This document shows positions 26,202 to 34,382 of a stretch of DNA of 64,000 bases, piece by piece. Below the pieces are notes generated by a model. That model saw only the letters and a list, made by a program, of their open reading frames with translations, ran no database searches and was not told the DNA's origin. The DNA is from Bacillota bacterium (GTDB taxonomy: Bacteria; Bacillota; Clostridia; Acetivibrionales; JAFADI01): assembly GCA_023424965.1 (NCBI GenBank), contig JAFADI010000137.1, positions 11,926 to 75,925 of the forward strand, read 5' to 3'. How positions within the stretch are numbered: position 1 is the first letter of the stretch; every line of letters begins with the position of its first letter. The translations under genes and the position numbers were made by a program.

Positions 26202-28571
26202 ATGTTTAGCCGGACGGGATTTTGCCGCAAAGGCTTGCTACTTATTTTGGCAGCAATACTCTTTTTACCTGTAGCAACAGGTATTGCTCATGCAGAAGAC
26301 GGCAAAAAGAGCATATTGGTTTTAAATTCCTATCACCAGGGACTTTCCTGGACCGACGGAGAAAGCCAGGGTATTGCCGAGATTATAGGGCAGCCGGGAA
26401 GCGGGTATTCGCTGTTTTTCGAATACATGGACTGGAAAAACAATCCCACGGAAGGGAATCTGGAGCATTTATACGCCTATTTCAAGTATAAATATGCCCA
26501 AAAGCCCATGGATCTGGTCATAACCACGGATGATGCCGCCCTTGAGTTTGCATTGAAAAACAGGGCCGAACTCTTTTCCGATGCACCGGTGGTTTTTTGC
26601 GGAGTCAATGCGGAAGGGGCCGCAAAGCTCACGAAAGGGTATTCGAGAGTGACAGGCGTGCTTGAAGAGGTGGACCCTGAACAAACCATCCGGCTTGCCA
26701 TGGATCTGAATCCCCGCATAAGCGAAATCCTTGTGATGTATGACAACACTGAAAGCGGGCTGTCTACAGGCGCAATGACCCTTCAAAGGATCCGTGAGAT
26801 CAATCCCGGGATAAAAATCAAAACGTTAAACGATAAAAATATGGCGCAAATCCTTGAAGCGGTAAAGCAGGTTCCGGAGGACGGTATAATACTCATTACC
26901 ACGTATTATGTCGATGCTGAAGGCACCGTGGTGGGCTTTGAAGATTCCTGCAGACTGGTGAGCGAGAACAGCAGCGTGCCGGTATACCATCTCTATGATT
27001 TCGGCATCGGGCATGGGGCCATGGGAGGCAGCATGCTGAGCGGAAAAATGCAGGGAGAAAACGCAGCGAAAATAGCGATGCGGATTCTGGGAGGAGAAGA
27101 CATCGGCAATATTCCGCAAAGCAATGAGCGGACCACCCGGTTCATCTTCGATTACAGCCAGCTCCAGAGGTTCAACATATCCCTGGACAAGATACCCAAA
27201 GGCAGTCAAATCATAAACAAGCCCTTTTCATTTTTGGAGACCTACAGGCATATTGTGATCGGAACCCTTCTTATCTTCACCATACTTCTTGCCTTTATCT
27301 GGGGCCTCGTTTTCCACGTGAGAAAAATCAATAAAATGAGGAAGGAACTGTACGACAAGCATGAGGAGCTCACACAGATATACGAGGAACTGATGGTGTC
27401 GGAGGAGACGCTCAGGGAGCAGTATGAAGAACTGAGCGTGATGCAGAAAGACCTGGTGTCCAGCGAGGAGCGGTATGCCCTTCTCTTTGAAAGAATGCTC
27501 AACGGGTTTTTTGTGTTCGAGCCGGTAGTCAATCATGAGAACCGGCTGACAGATATCCGCTTTAAGAATGTGAATCCCGGCTTTGAGCACCAGACGGGCG
27601 TCAAAGCAAATGACATCACAGGGAAGACCTGGATGGAGGTTTTCAAATACCCCAGCCAGGACTTGAACATACTCCAGGGCATCTGGCAGACGGGGGAGGC
27701 GGAACATTTTGAGACATACTCCCCGGAGCTGGGCATCTATTACCTGGTCAATGCTTTCAAGATAAGCGACAACAGGATTGGCGTGGTATTTGAAAACATT
27801 ACGGAATACAAGCAGGCAATCAAGGAAATACGGGAGCTGAACGAAGGGCTTGAACAGCGCGTCAATGAACGTACCAGCGAGCTTCAGAGCGTCGTCAGTG
27901 AACTTGAGGCTTTTACCTATACCGTCTCCCACGATCTGAAATCTCCCCTCAGGGCCGTGGACGGCTACAGCAGGATTTTGCTGGAAGACTACGGGGAGCG
28001 GCTTGATAAGGATGCCCGTGAGATCATCGGCAACATAAGGTCCATCTGCAGGGATATGATCGAGATGATCAACAAGCTGCTGCAATATTCCACCACCTCC
28101 AGGCTGGGGCTCAACAAAAGCGAGATCGACATGGAAGAAATGGTCTTATCCATCTTTTCAGAATTGAAGTCCACCTGTCCCGGGAGGGATCTCAGGTTGA
28201 ACATTGAAACAGGACTGCCGAAGCTGTGGGCCGACCGCATTTTACTAAAGCAGGCCATCTACAATATTTTATCCAATGGGGTAAAATTCACAAAAAACCG
28301 GCAAAAGGCCGTCATTTCTGTTGGAAGCACCATTACGGGAGACGAATATGTGTTTTATTTTAAAGACAACGGAGTGGGCTTTGATATGGAATTCTCCGGG
28401 AAGCTGTTCGGCCTTTTCCAGAGGCTGCACACAAACAGCGAATTTGAGGGAAGCGGCATCGGACTGGTCACCATCAAAAAAATAATTCAGAAGCATGGGG
28501 GAAGGACCTGGATCGAAGGCAGGGTGGATGAAGGAGCGACGGTATATTTCACGCTGCCTCTTTCCTGGTAG
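26202..28571 (+). CDS. sensor histidine kinase with periplasmic ABC-binding-protein-like sensor and PAS domain
   Basis: A 789-residue hybrid-architecture kinase. A signal or membrane segment (about 10-30) leads to an extracytoplasmic domain of about 300 residues resembling ABC-type substrate-binding proteins of the uncharacterised ABC_sub_bind kind (VLNSYHQGLSWTDGESQGI near its start). A membrane segment near 350-372 follows, then a coiled coil (about 375-430), a PAS-like domain (about 435-540), HisKA with His577 (TVSHDLKSPLRAV), and HATPase with LKQAIYNILSNGVKFT, DNGVGFD and GSGIGLVTIKKI. It leads a signalling block and its likely partner is the AraC-type response regulator 27 bp downstream. 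Confidence 0.9.
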   Translation: MFSRTGFCRKGLLLILAAILFLPVATGIAHAEDGKKSILVLNSYHQGLSWTDGESQGIAEIIGQPGSGYSLFFEYMDWKNNPTEGNLEHLYAYFKYKYAQKPMDLVITTDDAALEFALKNRAELFSDAPVVFCGVNAEGAAKLTKGYSRVTGVLEEVDPEQTIRLAMDLNPRISEILVMYDNTESGLSTGAMTLQRIREINPGIKIKTLNDKNMAQILEAVKQVPEDGIILITTYYVDAEGTVVGFEDSCRLVSENSSVPVYHLYDFGIGHGAMGGSMLSGKMQGENAAKIAMRILGGEDIGNIPQSNERTTRFIFDYSQLQRFNISLDKIPKGSQIINKPFSFLETYRHIVIGTLLIFTILLAFIWGLVFHVRKINKMRKELYDKHEELTQIYEELMVSEETLREQYEELSVMQKDLVSSEERYALLFERMLNGFFVFEPVVNHENRLTDIRFKNVNPGFEHQTGVKANDITGKTWMEVFKYPSQDLNILQGIWQTGEAEHFETYSPELGIYYLVNAFKISDNRIGVVFENITEYKQAIKEIRELNEGLEQRVNERTSELQSVVSELEAFTYTVSHDLKSPLRAVDGYSRILLEDYGERLDKDAREIIGNIRSICRDMIEMINKLLQYSTTSRLGLNKSEIDMEEMVLSIFSELKSTCPGRDLRLNIETGLPKLWADRILLKQAIYNILSNGVKFTKNRQKAVISVGSTITGDEYVFYFKDNGVGFDMEFSGKLFGLFQRLHTNSEFEGSGIGLVTIKKIIQKHGGRTWIEGRVDEGATVYFTLPLSW

Positions 28572-28598
28572 ATTATCTATAACACGCAGGGAGGCCTT

Positions 28599-29708
28599 AT
28601 GTTTAAAGTAATGATCGTTGACGACATGGATATCATGCTGAGAGAACTGAAAAGGCTGAGGCTGTGGGGGGAAAAAACGGGCTTTACCATATGGGAAGAA
28701 GCCAGGAACGGGCATGAAGCGCTGGAAAAGCTTGAAAATGCTTCTGTAGACCTGGTGATAACCGATATCAAAATGCCCAAGGTAGACGGCCTTGAATTAT
28801 TGAAGAAAATTGTCGAAAAAGATTTATGTCCCTGTGTGGTGCTTTTGAGCGACCACAGCGAGTTCGGTTTCGCCAGGCAGGGCCTGGTGCTCGGGGCCTT
28901 CGACTATATCGTAAAGCCCGTGGATGAGGCGGTAATGTCAAACCTGCTGTCGCGGGTGAGGGATTTTCTTTCGGATAAAAGGCAGCAGGCGGAAAGAGTC
29001 AAAAAGCTTGAGGAAATGCTGGAAGAAAAAATAGAGGTGTTCTTCCCCTCCGCCGAGACGGGAGAAATCATTGAATACATACGGAATGCCGATATAAAGG
29101 CCATGGAAGCCACGGCCAGGATGGTCGATACCCTGGGAGGGAGCCTGGACCATGACGTGATAAAAAGCTCCCTTCTCATGAAGAAGGCTCTCTTTGAAAT
29201 CATCAACTCGGTCCTGGAAAATGAGGAGTGGGCCAAAAGTTTTATAGACCCAGCTCCGCTGATGAGCGTTGATTTTTCGGCCTGTGAGGATATGGAGACG
29301 GCCAAAACCATATTGGTGGGAATTGTGGGAAAGCTGTTCCTGCATATGGACCGGCTGAAATGCGGGAGGCAGGAAAACGCCATGGTGAATGCGGTATGCA
29401 ACTATGTCCTTGAAAATGTGGACGAGGAGATATCGATAAAATCAATCGCCGAGAGCCTGTTTATGAACAAAAGCTATATGAGCGAGACTTTCAGGCAAAA
29501 GACAGGGTCCACCCTGATTGAATATATCACACTGGTGAAAATGGAAAGGGCCAAAAGGCTCATCAGGGAAGGGAGCCTGAAAACCTATGAAATAGCCGTT
29601 AAACTGGGTTTTAAGGACATAGAGTACTTTAGCAAGCTTTTTAAAAAATTCACCGGCCGTTCTCCCACGGAATTCCGTAAAGACGACATGGAGAAGACGG
29701 GAAATTAG
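28599..29708 (+). CDS. response regulator with AraC output domain
   Basis: A 369-residue regulator. The receiver has the acidic pair DD (8-9), Asp56 (LVITDIKMP), Ser in LLSDHSEF and Lys in YIVKPVD. A middle helical region follows, then an AraC double HTH (SIKSIAESLFMNKSYMSETFRQKTGSTLIEYI ... IAVKLGFKDIEYFSKLFKKFTGRSPTEFRK). The output domain is of the YesN type, although the adjacent kinase is not of the YesM type, which is an unusual pairing. A GGGAGG site precedes the ATG. Targets may be the following signalling genes. Confidence 0.92.
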   Translation: MFKVMIVDDMDIMLRELKRLRLWGEKTGFTIWEEARNGHEALEKLENASVDLVITDIKMPKVDGLELLKKIVEKDLCPCVVLLSDHSEFGFARQGLVLGAFDYIVKPVDEAVMSNLLSRVRDFLSDKRQQAERVKKLEEMLEEKIEVFFPSAETGEIIEYIRNADIKAMEATARMVDTLGGSLDHDVIKSSLLMKKALFEIINSVLENEEWAKSFIDPAPLMSVDFSACEDMETAKTILVGIVGKLFLHMDRLKCGRQENAMVNAVCNYVLENVDEEISIKSIAESLFMNKSYMSETFRQKTGSTLIEYITLVKMERAKRLIREGSLKTYEIAVKLGFKDIEYFSKLFKKFTGRSPTEFRKDDMEKTGN

Positions 29709-29754
29709 CAATATCCGATTTTTTTCGGGGTAAATCCTTAAAAAACTACATTCT

Positions 29755-29784
29755 TTGAGAGGGAATGGTCCTGTACTATATAAA
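29755..29784 (+). promoter_or_regulatory. sigma-A-like promoter before the stand-alone receiver
   Basis: TTGAGA (29755-29760), an 18-base spacer and TATAAA (29779-29784), 69 bp before the GTG start. It suggests separate transcription of the receiver and possibly the following genes. Confidence 0.5.
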
Positions 29785-29852
29785 CATAGGCAGGATTATT
29801 CTCTTTTTGCTTTTGTTGTAATTATTTCTAAAATCAGTAAAGGTGGTAAAAA

Positions 29853-30224
29853 GTGAAACATATATCAGCGTTAATTATAGAAGATTCAAAATATTCCGCA
29901 GATTTAAATGTGAGGGAGCTGAAAAAAGCCGGGTTTTCAGTTGACTATAAGATTGCAATGGGCCGTGTGGCGATGGAAAAGGCGCTTAGAGACAACCAAT
30001 GGGATATCATCCTCAGTGACAATTCCATGCCCAATTTTAATGCGCTGCAGGCGCTTGAAATAAGAAACAGGATGGCAGGGGACGTACCTTTCATCATCAT
30101 ATCGGAGGATATCTCCGGTGAGGATGTGGACAGGGCTTTAAAGGATGGATGCAGTATCTGCATTGCCAAAGAAAACCTGCCGGATTTACGGGAATATGTC
30201 AAAAAGCTGTTCACTTCTTTTTAA
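29853..30224 (+). CDS. stand-alone receiver (CheY-like) protein
   Basis: A 123-residue single-domain response regulator with a GTG start after GGTGGT. Key residues are Glu10/Asp11 for Mg, phospho-acceptor Asp56 (IILSDNSMP), Ser84 in place of the usual Thr (IIISEDIS) and Lys106 (CIAKENL). It has no output domain, so it would act by protein contact or as a phosphate relay. It stands between a kinase/regulator pair and a GGDEF-EAL protein plus chemoreceptors, so a role linking phosphorylation to these outputs is plausible. There are no flagellar or cheA genes nearby. Confidence 0.88.
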   Translation: MKHISALIIEDSKYSADLNVRELKKAGFSVDYKIAMGRVAMEKALRDNQWDIILSDNSMPNFNALQALEIRNRMAGDVPFIIISEDISGEDVDRALKDGCSICIAKENLPDLREYVKKLFTSF

Positions 30225-30301
30225 GCCTCAAAGAGATTAACTTCCTTGGCTGATTTCAACTGCGTACAGGAGATGTGTTCACGAGCACCCGTTTACAAAT
30301 G

Positions 30302-30344
30302 CATGGGAAAGCAAAGGACGCTTTCGACAGCGTGTTCTCCCATG
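30302..30344 (+). other. nested hairpin in the leader of the GGDEF-EAL gene
   Basis: CATGGGA (30302-30308) pairs with TCCCATG (30338-30344), and inside it ACGCT (30318-30322) pairs with AGCGT (30329-30333). It lies 43 bp before the start codon and has no T-run. It does not match the c-di-GMP riboswitch consensus that I know. Confidence 0.4.
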
Positions 30345-30386
30345 ACTTGGAAGGCATGAAAATGTTATGAAAGGAGGAGTAAAAAA

Positions 30387-32111
30387 ATGCTTTACAAACC
30401 AACGGACAAAACTGCTGATGAAGTTGTCAAATACCCTTTTAACAAGTTTTTCTTCAAATGGGTCGACCGTGTGATTGATGAACCCATGAAGGTTGCGATT
30501 AAAATTGCAGTTATCTATCTGGCCGCGGGAGCGCTGTGGATATTGCTTTCCGATAAATTCCTTGATTTTATTGCAAGCGATAAAGAAACCATGACTCACA
30601 TAAGTATGGTGAAGGGCTGGGTGTACGTGATTGTTTCAGGAATGCTGATTTTTTCACTGATCTATTCCTTCCTGAAAAGAATACAGCGGGCGGAGGCCCA
30701 GCTTGTGACCAGCTACAGGAGCCAGGCCGCCGCAAATCAGGAGCTTAAAGGGGCCTATGAAAAATTGGCTGTTTCGGAAGAGGAACTGCGGCTGAATATT
30801 ACCGAACTGAAAAAATATGAGCAAAAGCTTCAGCACCTGGCCTACCACGACCAGCTCACCGGCCTGCCCAACAGGGTGTCGATGAATGACAGGCTCAACG
30901 GACTGATCGGAAAAGACGCCTCGGGCAAAAAGGCGGTGCTTTTCATAGACATCGACAACTTTAAATATGTGAATGACACCATGGGCCATTCCTTCGGGGA
31001 CAAGCTGATTGTCAAGGTGAGTGAAAGACTGGATTCTCTGCTTGAAAAGAACCAAACAATTTTCAGATGGGGGGGAGACGAATTCATCATTATTGCCGAT
31101 GGCTTTGAGAAGGTGGAGGATATGGAAAAACTGGCGGTTAAAATCCTCAAGCAGTTCAAAAGTACCTTTGAAATAGGCAGCAGCAGCCTGTATATAACGG
31201 TAAGCATCGGAGTATCCATTTATCCCTTCCATGGGAACAATGCGGACGAATTGCTGAAAAATGCGGATATCGCCGTATACAAAGCCAAGGAGGAAGGGCG
31301 GAACAGGATTGTCTTTTATAATGAGCCCATGAATGAGGCCGTCAGCGAAAGAATGCTGATTGAGAGGAACCTGCACGGAGCGCTGGCAAAAAATGAGTTT
31401 GAACTGTACTACCAGCCCCAATTGGACATTGCCTCAAACCAAATATGCGGGTTTGAAGCGCTTATCCGCTGGAGGAATGAGGAATTGGGCTTTGTATCGC
31501 CCCAGAAATTCATCGGGGTTGCAGAAGACACCCATCTCATCATTCCAATCGGCGAATGGGTTTTGAGAAATGCCTGTCTGTTCCTCAGAAAGCTGCACCG
31601 GCAAGGATATCCCGAGCTTACCATGTCGGTCAACATTTCAATGCTGCAGCTGCTCCAGGACAATTTTACCGATATGGTGATGAAAACCCTGGAAACCAGC
31701 AAAATCAGCCCCAGGCATCTGGAGATAGAGATCACGGAATCCATCCTCATGGAGTCCTATGAGATGATTGCAGGCAAATTGAAGCTGCTCAAGGAGCAGG
31801 GGATCAAGATTGCCCTGGACGATTTCGGAAAGGGATATTCGTCGCTCAATTATCTGCGGCAGCTGCCCATATCCACGCTGAAAATAGACAAGTCCTTTGT
31901 AGACACCATCTCTACCAACGACAAAAAGAAGTCCCTGGCCAACCTGATCGTGAAAATCGGAAGAAGCATGGACATGTGTGTCATTGCAGAAGGCGTTGAG
32001 ACCCAGGAGCAGATGGATTACCTGGTAAAGCACAGGTGCAACAAGATTCAGGGTTACCTGTTCAGCAAGCCCATCCCGGAAAATGAAGTACTGGGAAAAA
32101 TAAAGGTATAG
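30387..32111 (+). CDS. membrane GGDEF-EAL protein (c-di-GMP synthesis/degradation)
   Basis: A 574-residue protein with two N-terminal membrane segments (about 30-55 and 72-94), a short coiled coil, a GGDEF domain and an EAL domain. The cyclase motif is intact (GGDEF, 229-233); an RxxD inhibitory site is not seen upstream of it. The phosphodiesterase motif is EAL (357-359), with later NISMLQL, LDDFGKGYSSLNYL and IAEGVETQEQ, so both activities look possible. GGAGG precedes the ATG. Two chemoreceptor genes follow, which suggests control of motility or surface behaviour. There is no periplasmic sensor, so input probably comes through the membrane part or protein contacts. Confidence 0.93.
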   Translation: MLYKPTDKTADEVVKYPFNKFFFKWVDRVIDEPMKVAIKIAVIYLAAGALWILLSDKFLDFIASDKETMTHISMVKGWVYVIVSGMLIFSLIYSFLKRIQRAEAQLVTSYRSQAAANQELKGAYEKLAVSEEELRLNITELKKYEQKLQHLAYHDQLTGLPNRVSMNDRLNGLIGKDASGKKAVLFIDIDNFKYVNDTMGHSFGDKLIVKVSERLDSLLEKNQTIFRWGGDEFIIIADGFEKVEDMEKLAVKILKQFKSTFEIGSSSLYITVSIGVSIYPFHGNNADELLKNADIAVYKAKEEGRNRIVFYNEPMNEAVSERMLIERNLHGALAKNEFELYYQPQLDIASNQICGFEALIRWRNEELGFVSPQKFIGVAEDTHLIIPIGEWVLRNACLFLRKLHRQGYPELTMSVNISMLQLLQDNFTDMVMKTLETSKISPRHLEIEITESILMESYEMIAGKLKLLKEQGIKIALDDFGKGYSSLNYLRQLPISTLKIDKSFVDTISTNDKKKSLANLIVKIGRSMDMCVIAEGVETQEQMDYLVKHRCNKIQGYLFSKPIPENEVLGKIKV

Positions 32112-32152
32112 AAGCGAACCGATACTTATAAATTGCGAAGTGAGGTAGAACA

Positions 32153-34180
32153 ATGTCTATCAGAATGAAAATTTCCGTTGCCATGATCGTCGTCATTATC
32201 TTTTCCATTGCCGCCATGGGTGCCATCACCTACTACAAATCCAGCGGCACCATCATGGATTTAACAGATTCGGGCATGTCGGAGACAAACAAGGAAAATG
32301 CAAACCTGATCAACGCCATGATCGAAAAGGAATCCAGGAACATCGCCCTGGTCGCAGGCCAGAAAGAGGTCGAGGAGCTGCTGGCGCTGAAAGGAGATTC
32401 GGGGGAAGGAGAAAAGCTCCGGACCGATTTGAACGAAAAGCTGCAGCGCATGGCAAAGGATGCGGGAAACCTGGAACACATTTTTGTTGTGGACAGCAGG
32501 GGGATCATTGTCGCCGACAGTGATGCCAGCCTTCTTAATAGAGACATGAACGACAGGGAGTACACAAAAAAGGCTTTGCAGACAGGCGGCTCCGTCATCA
32601 GCGAAACCTTGAAATCAAAGTCCACCGGGGCCTACGTAGTGGCATTTGTGCAGCCGGTAAAGCTGGAGGGGCAGACGATAGGCTTTGCAGCGGCGGCCGT
32701 GTATGCGGACAGCATCACCAAGTATCTGTCGGAGACGAGAATATTCGGTACAAAGTCCAGCTATGCCTATCTGGTGGATGAAAAAGGCATCATGCTGTAC
32801 CATCCCCAGCAGGCAAAGATCGGCCTGCCGGTGGAAAACGCCCAGATAAAGTCCGTGGTGGGAAGAGTTCAAAAGGGGGAAGAGGTCAAAGCGGATTCGG
32901 TGGAATACGTATTTGAAAACAAGCTGAAAAGAGCGGCCTACAGCATCATTCCCCAGACCAACTGGACGCTGGTTGTAACGGGAGATATTGACGATATCAT
33001 GCTGCCCGTCAGGAATATGGCCTACTATATCCTTGGCTTCGGCGCCATCGGCATCCTGATCGCACTGGCCATCGGCATAGTCATCGCCACAAGGATTTCC
33101 TCCCCCATCGTCAAGCTGACGGAGCTGATCAACAAAACTGCGCAGCTGGACCTGAAGTATGACCAGAGCTTCCTGTACCTGGAACGGAACAAGGACGAGA
33201 CCGGCATCATTACGAAAGCTACCTTTCAGACAAGGCAGGTCTTGAGGGAAATGGCGGAAAAACTCATATCCGTATCGGCACTTGTTTCGGACAACGGGGA
33301 GAAGCTGGAAAAGCTTGCCGTTAAAGTGCAGGAAAATGCCTACGACAATTCCGCCACCACCCAGCAGCTTTCGGCAGGCATGGAAGAAACGGCGGCGTCT
33401 TCCCAGGAAATATCGGCCACCATTTCTGAAATCGATGCCAATGTAGGCACCATTACGGAAAAGGCAAAGGAAGGGAGCGACGTATCCCGGCAGATTGCCG
33501 GAAGGGCGGTGGAACTCAAGGGAGAGGCCCTTCAGTCCACGGAGAACGCCAGGTCCATGTACGGTGACGTAAGGGCAAAACTGGAGGAGGCCATTACCCA
33601 ATCCAAAACCATTGAGCAAATCAGTATCTTAACGCAGACCATTCTCGGCATAACCAAGCAGACCAACCTTCTGGCCCTGAACGCTGCCATTGAGGCCGCA
33701 AGGGCGGGCGAGGCGGGGAAGGGCTTTGCCGTTGTTGCCGAGGAAGTCAGGCACCTGGCGGAGCAGTCCTCCCAAACCGCCGCAGGAATCCAGGAAATTG
33801 TAAAGAATGTCTATTCTTCCGTCAACAACATGAAAGATAACTCTGAGGCCATTCTGTCCTTTATCGACAAAAATGTGCTGGGGGACTATGAAAAGCTTGT
33901 AAGGGTCAGCGAACAATACAACGCGGATGCCGTGACCATAAACAAGCTCATGGGGGAATTCCAATCGGCGGCGGAACATTTGAACATTTCCGTGTCCAAC
34001 ATATCCACGGCCGTAAACGAGGTGGCCTCCACCATCAACGAAGGGGCGAAGGGTGTACAGGACATGGCGGGCAAAACCTCGGACATCGTGGAAATGACCA
34101 TGGAAGAAGTGAAAATGGCCGATGAAAACATGAGCAGTGCAAAGGAACTGCAAATACTGGTGGAAAGGTTTAAAATCTGA
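32153..34180 (+). CDS. methyl-accepting chemotaxis protein
   Basis: A 675-residue chemoreceptor. It has a membrane segment near 7-28, an extracytoplasmic dCache-type sensor to about residue 280 (VDSRGIIVADSDASLLNRD, DEKGIMLYHPQ), a second membrane segment near 285-310, HAMP, and a cytoplasmic signalling domain whose tip reads ITKQTNLLALNAAIEAARAG. The signal is likely a small molecule. The gene ends 10 bp before the Spo0E-like gene. A second receptor of a similar build follows it. Confidence 0.94.
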   Translation: MSIRMKISVAMIVVIIFSIAAMGAITYYKSSGTIMDLTDSGMSETNKENANLINAMIEKESRNIALVAGQKEVEELLALKGDSGEGEKLRTDLNEKLQRMAKDAGNLEHIFVVDSRGIIVADSDASLLNRDMNDREYTKKALQTGGSVISETLKSKSTGAYVVAFVQPVKLEGQTIGFAAAAVYADSITKYLSETRIFGTKSSYAYLVDEKGIMLYHPQQAKIGLPVENAQIKSVVGRVQKGEEVKADSVEYVFENKLKRAAYSIIPQTNWTLVVTGDIDDIMLPVRNMAYYILGFGAIGILIALAIGIVIATRISSPIVKLTELINKTAQLDLKYDQSFLYLERNKDETGIITKATFQTRQVLREMAEKLISVSALVSDNGEKLEKLAVKVQENAYDNSATTQQLSAGMEETAASSQEISATISEIDANVGTITEKAKEGSDVSRQIAGRAVELKGEALQSTENARSMYGDVRAKLEEAITQSKTIEQISILTQTILGITKQTNLLALNAAIEAARAGEAGKGFAVVAEEVRHLAEQSSQTAAGIQEIVKNVYSSVNNMKDNSEAILSFIDKNVLGDYEKLVRVSEQYNADAVTINKLMGEFQSAAEHLNISVSNISTAVNEVASTINEGAKGVQDMAGKTSDIVEMTMEEVKMADENMSSAKELQILVERFKI

Positions 34181-34190
34181 CGGTGCCGCA

Positions 34191-34382
34191 ATGACATATG
34201 AGAAAATTGAAAGTTTGAGGGAGCGCCTGAACAAAGCGCTGGTATCAAGTAATGCGAGCTATGATGAGATCCTGGGCCTGAGCCGGGAAATGGATTTGCT
34301 TATACTGGAGCATTACTCCGCAACTTTTCTGCAGGACACTGCGTTCGGGGAGAAAGCTTTTGAAAAGGAGAAAAGCCTATGA
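34191..34382 (+). CDS. Spo0E-family aspartyl-phosphate phosphatase-like protein
   Basis: A 63-residue protein with two predicted helices and the family signature SREMD (31-35, family consensus SQELD) within LGLSREMDLLILEHY. Spo0E-type proteins remove phosphate from Spo0A-P and delay sporulation. The length is normal for the family. The ATG at 34191 follows only a weak GGTG site, so translation is probably coupled to the preceding receptor gene. Its stop overlaps the next receptor's start (ATGA). A Spo0E gene between two chemoreceptor genes is unusual; such genes usually stand alone. The target (Spo0A or a local receiver) is not shown by sequence. Confidence 0.85.
   Translation: MTYEKIESLRERLNKALVSSNASYDEILGLSREMDLLILEHYSATFLQDTAFGEKAFEKEKSL

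Noticed and set aside
27228..28085. Minus-strand open frame inside the sensor kinase gene
   Set aside because: It mirrors the HisKA and PAS coding region and has no features of its own.
30225..30386. c-di-GMP riboswitch before the GGDEF-EAL gene
   Set aside because: The conserved core and receptor parts of the known class are not present; only an unrelated nested hairpin is seen.
32615..33619. Minus-strand open frame of more than 330 codons inside a chemoreceptor gene
   Set aside because: It is antisense to a well-supported receptor and its translation shows no domain.
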